Below, piece after piece: positions 61,907-64,000 of a stretch of 64,000 nucleotides of DNA; position 1 is the stretch's first letter, and every line of letters starts with the position of its first letter. The notes beneath the pieces are model-generated. The model was not told where the DNA came from, ran no database searches, and worked only from the letters and a program-made list of their open reading frames with translations. The stretch is from an uncultured Eubacteriales bacterium (GTDB lineage Bacteria > Bacillota_I > Bacilli_A > RF39 > UBA660), in NCBI GenBank assembly GCA_905188025.1, contig CAJJKI010000006.1, forward strand, positions 25,485 through 89,484. The letters run 5' to 3'. The position numbers and the translations under genes are program-made.

Positions 61907-62453
61907 TTATAAAATTTATGCCATAATTATTTCTATTTTCATTAACCCAATTAATATCATCAGCAAAACGCTGTTTAAATATATGATAAAGATTATTATC
62001 TTTAAATTTAATAAGAGGAGAATAATTACTAAATACATATTTACCACCAGTAGCCATAAATCTAGGAATATGATTATTACTAATACTAAGATAAGCATCG
62101 CCAAATACAAATAGATATTTGTAATTAATTCTAGCTAATTCTTTCCATAGAATATTACGACATTTATCAATAGCAGTAAGATATGTATTATAATTATTAG
62201 AACAAGCACATTTAATACTATAAGTCATATAAACATCTTCGGTATTATTTCGTCCAGAGTATTCATCGTAAAGATTACCAATATCAGTAAATAATTGATA
62301 ATCATCACAATAAACTCTATCACCTCTAGGAAATAGGAAAACAATATCTCCATGAATACTTCCTCTACCACCTTGTATATATTTACCTGTATTAAATATA
62401 CGATTTGGACATCTTTCACAATCAGGATATTCGTCAACAGTTTTACTTGCCAT
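61899..62453 (-). CDS. Uracil-DNA-glycosylase-superfamily-like protein
   Basis: 184 residues. Paired cysteines CERC (12-15) and KCAC (about 83-86), with another Cys soon after (CRNIL), resemble the iron-sulfur cysteines of family 4/5 uracil-DNA glycosylases. GDIVFLFPRGDR is in the place of the active-site GExPG motif but differs from it, and YLFVFGDAYLSI matches a later core strand. It might remove uracil from DNA, fitting dUTPase in the same arm, or be a catalytically altered relative. The overlap with polymerase is eight bases. Confidence 0.5.
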   Translation of the reverse strand: MASKTVDEYPDCERCPNRIFNTGKYIQGGRGSIHGDIVFLFPRGDRVYCDDYQLFTDIGNLYDEYSGRNNTEDVYMTYSIKCACSNNYNTYLTAIDKCRNILWKELARINYKYLFVFGDAYLSISNNHIPRFMATGGKYVFSNYSPLIKFKDNNLYHIFKQRFADDINWVNENRNNYGINFIND

Positions 62454-63903
62454 AAGATAATACTAATTGATTACTAGCACGAGAACAAGCAACATATAAT
62501 CTACGAAGCATTTCATCTCTATTAGTATAAGGATGACCATATTTATCATAAATCATATCATTAATATCTACAAATACATTTTTATAAGTAGAACCTTGTG
62601 CTCTATGAGAAGTAATTGCAAAGCCATAATCTAAATCTCTACTAAATAAAATCTTACCATTACTATTCGTAATATTAGAAGCGATAAGATATTTACGTTT
62701 AAAATCAAAATACTGTTTCCATTTACTTCCACGTTCAGAACTACTAGCTTTTTTAGCATCATCAATAAGACTAGTCAACTTCTTATAATACATCTGAAAT
62801 GTATAGTTATCATAATGGTCAATAACAAATAAAGGTTGAGTTATAGCACCACCATGAATAGCTTGAAACTTAATAAGAAATCCTTTAAACTCATAATCAT
62901 TATCAACTGTATCAACAATATCTTTAACAATATATTCTTCACTATTGTTTATAATAATATCATTAAAAACATTAACAACAGTAGTATAACTCATTATTAA
63001 ATCATTACGAGTAATAAGACTTTTATCAGCATCTTGAATAATCATATGTCTTACATGGTTATTCCATTGTGCAACACGACTATTAGTATAAGCTATAATA
63101 CGATACAAATCAATATTTTTAGTATATTCTTCATCATTAAAACAAGTATCAATTAAATCAGAAAATTCAGTTTGACCACAAACATAAAATCCTTTAGTTT
63201 CTTCATTATAATCTTGTCTATTTTTAGATATATAATCAAGAAATCTCCATCCATTCTTATTATCTATATCTTCTCGAAGAAGTTTAAGAAGTTTACTAAT
63301 AGGGTTATTATCTCCTTGTCGTACAACTTCTTTAAGATAATAAGTATTACTAGCAATAAGAAAAGCTTGACTAGTTTTCTCATTAACAGGTGGAAGCTGA
63401 CTAGAGTCACCAAGCATTATAACTTTAATTTGAAGCTTCTTACATTTATTACTAATATACTTAACAAGTTTAGCATTAAGCATAGAAGCTTCATCAATAA
63501 TTAAAACTTTAAGACCATCTAGTTTATCTTTTCCAACAGGATTAAAGGCAGGATTTTCAGGGTCAAAATTTTCAATATTAACATCAAGTCTAAAACCAAA
63601 CAATGATTGAATTGTATTAACTTCTTTTCCACCAATAGAATTACTAAGAACTCTACAAGCTTTATGTGTAGGAGCAGCACAACCTATAACACCACCAGAC
63701 CATTTACAATTATTAATAACATATTTAATAACAAATGTCTTACCTGTACCTCCAGCACCACAAAGAGCATTAATATATTTCTTATCATCCCAAGGCTGTG
63801 CAAGAAACTCAATAAGTTCATGCACAGCTATTTCTTGGTCTTTAGTAAACTTAATGTTAATATCTTTTCTATTACTATTAGCAATATTAAGATTACCAAT
63901 CAT
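62443..63903 (-). CDS. SF1 DNA helicase (Dda/RecD-like)
   Basis: 486 residues. Motifs: Walker A GAGGTGKT (49-56), Ia AAPTHKACRVL, Walker B LIIDEAS (134-140), III MLGDSSQLPPV, and the C-terminal FAITSHRAQGSTYKNVFVDI followed by RLYVACSRASNQLVLSYG, all typical of the RecD2/Dda/Pif1 group that moves 5' to 3'. It would unwind DNA ahead of or behind the phage replication fork. The start codon shares one base with the stop of the partial gene upstream; its 3' end overlaps the next gene by 11 bases. Confidence 0.92.
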   Translation of the reverse strand: MIGNLNIANSNRKDINIKFTKDQEIAVHELIEFLAQPWDDKKYINALCGAGGTGKTFVIKYVINNCKWSGGVIGCAAPTHKACRVLSNSIGGKEVNTIQSLFGFRLDVNIENFDPENPAFNPVGKDKLDGLKVLIIDEASMLNAKLVKYISNKCKKLQIKVIMLGDSSQLPPVNEKTSQAFLIASNTYYLKEVVRQGDNNPISKLLKLLREDIDNKNGWRFLDYISKNRQDYNEETKGFYVCGQTEFSDLIDTCFNDEEYTKNIDLYRIIAYTNSRVAQWNNHVRHMIIQDADKSLITRNDLIMSYTTVVNVFNDIIINNSEEYIVKDIVDTVDNDYEFKGFLIKFQAIHGGAITQPLFVIDHYDNYTFQMYYKKLTSLIDDAKKASSSERGSKWKQYFDFKRKYLIASNITNSNGKILFSRDLDYGFAITSHRAQGSTYKNVFVDINDMIYDKYGHPYTNRDEMLRRLYVACSRASNQLVLSYGK

Positions 63904-64000
63904 TATAATTCGTTGTTTACATCAATAAGATTATTTTTAACTTTATCTTCATATTCTTTCCATTCTTGAAAAGCTAAAATAGTAGATTCACTATCGCCAC
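63903..64000 (-). CDS. Partial gene, C-terminal end only
   Basis: The last 31 codons of a leftward gene that begins beyond the window, ending ILAFQEWKEYEDKVKNNLID-VNNEL. The TAA overlaps the helicase ATG by one base (TAATG), so it heads the same operon. Too little is present to assign a family. Confidence 0.6.
   Translation of the reverse strand, partial: GDSESTILAFQEWKEYEDKVKNNLIDVNNEL

Noticed and set aside
1..64000. Alternative genetic code (TAG or TGA read as sense), as in some crAss-like phages
   Set aside because: Genes end normally at TAG (19145-19147, 31613-31615) and TGA (18354-18356), and long frames contain no internal TAG or TGA.

Overview
This window reads as part of the genome of a crAss-like bacteriophage (order Crassvirales), a virus of gut Bacteroidales. 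The reasons are: a very AT-rich sequence with Asn/Ile-heavy proteins; no Shine-Dalgarno in front of most genes, as in Bacteroidetes; a two-arm layout with rightward virion genes (1-43958) and leftward replication genes (44034-64000) meeting at a bidirectional terminator; a run of very large virion polypeptides ending in a 4070-residue protein with the DFDVD catalytic signature of crAss virion RNA polymerases; and a replication set of family B DNA polymerase, primase, Dda-like helicase, RecT-like annealing protein, SSB, DNA ligase, ThyX, dUTPase and dNMP kinase. TAA, TAG and TGA all end genes here, so no stop-codon reassignment is apparent. The terminase, portal and capsid genes are not in the window.

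Left arm. 1-3884 encodes host-contact appendages (Ig-like fragment, tail fibre, appendage partner). 3989-6277 holds four small conserved proteins. 6348-7227 holds a holin-like protein and a membrane HExxH protein. 7309-10981 is a diversity-generating retroelement (DGR): a coiled-coil partner, a 486-residue variable protein whose end (VR, 9161-9265) is a mutated copy of a template (TR, 9431-9535), and a DGR-type reverse transcriptase. 11271-18356 encodes the tail connector/ring proteins and the 1503-residue tail muzzle. 18353-43958 encodes the presumed ejected cargo: a glycine-zipper membrane protein, a 1300-residue multidomain protein with a possible ADP-ribosyltransferase-like segment, an 857-residue protein, a 1959-residue protein with a zincin motif, and the 4070-residue RNA polymerase.

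Right arm, read from 64000 down: helicase, uracil-DNA-glycosylase-like protein, DNA polymerase B, degenerate SF2 helicase-like protein, RecT-like protein, an abundant-looking unknown, SSB, primase, ligase, then nucleotide metabolism (dNMP kinase, ThyX, dUTPase), a DUF932 protein, three thioredoxin-fold proteins and small accessory genes. Several genes overlap by ATGA or TAATG junctions. Terminators lie at 56264, 55142, 51354, 44521, 44255 and 43985. Two copies of a ~97-bp regulatory element with fixed motif spacing sit before the dNMP kinase and a thioredoxin-like gene.

The feature that looks least explained is a GC-rich dispersed repeat, consensus ATCCTCYACGGGGRGT, in 21 copies. Sixteen copies are inside genes of both arms, read in five of the six possible frames, and the copies mostly alternate in orientation. 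Some intergenic or linker copies carry an extra hairpin tail. It behaves as a nucleotide-level element and not as a peptide motif.
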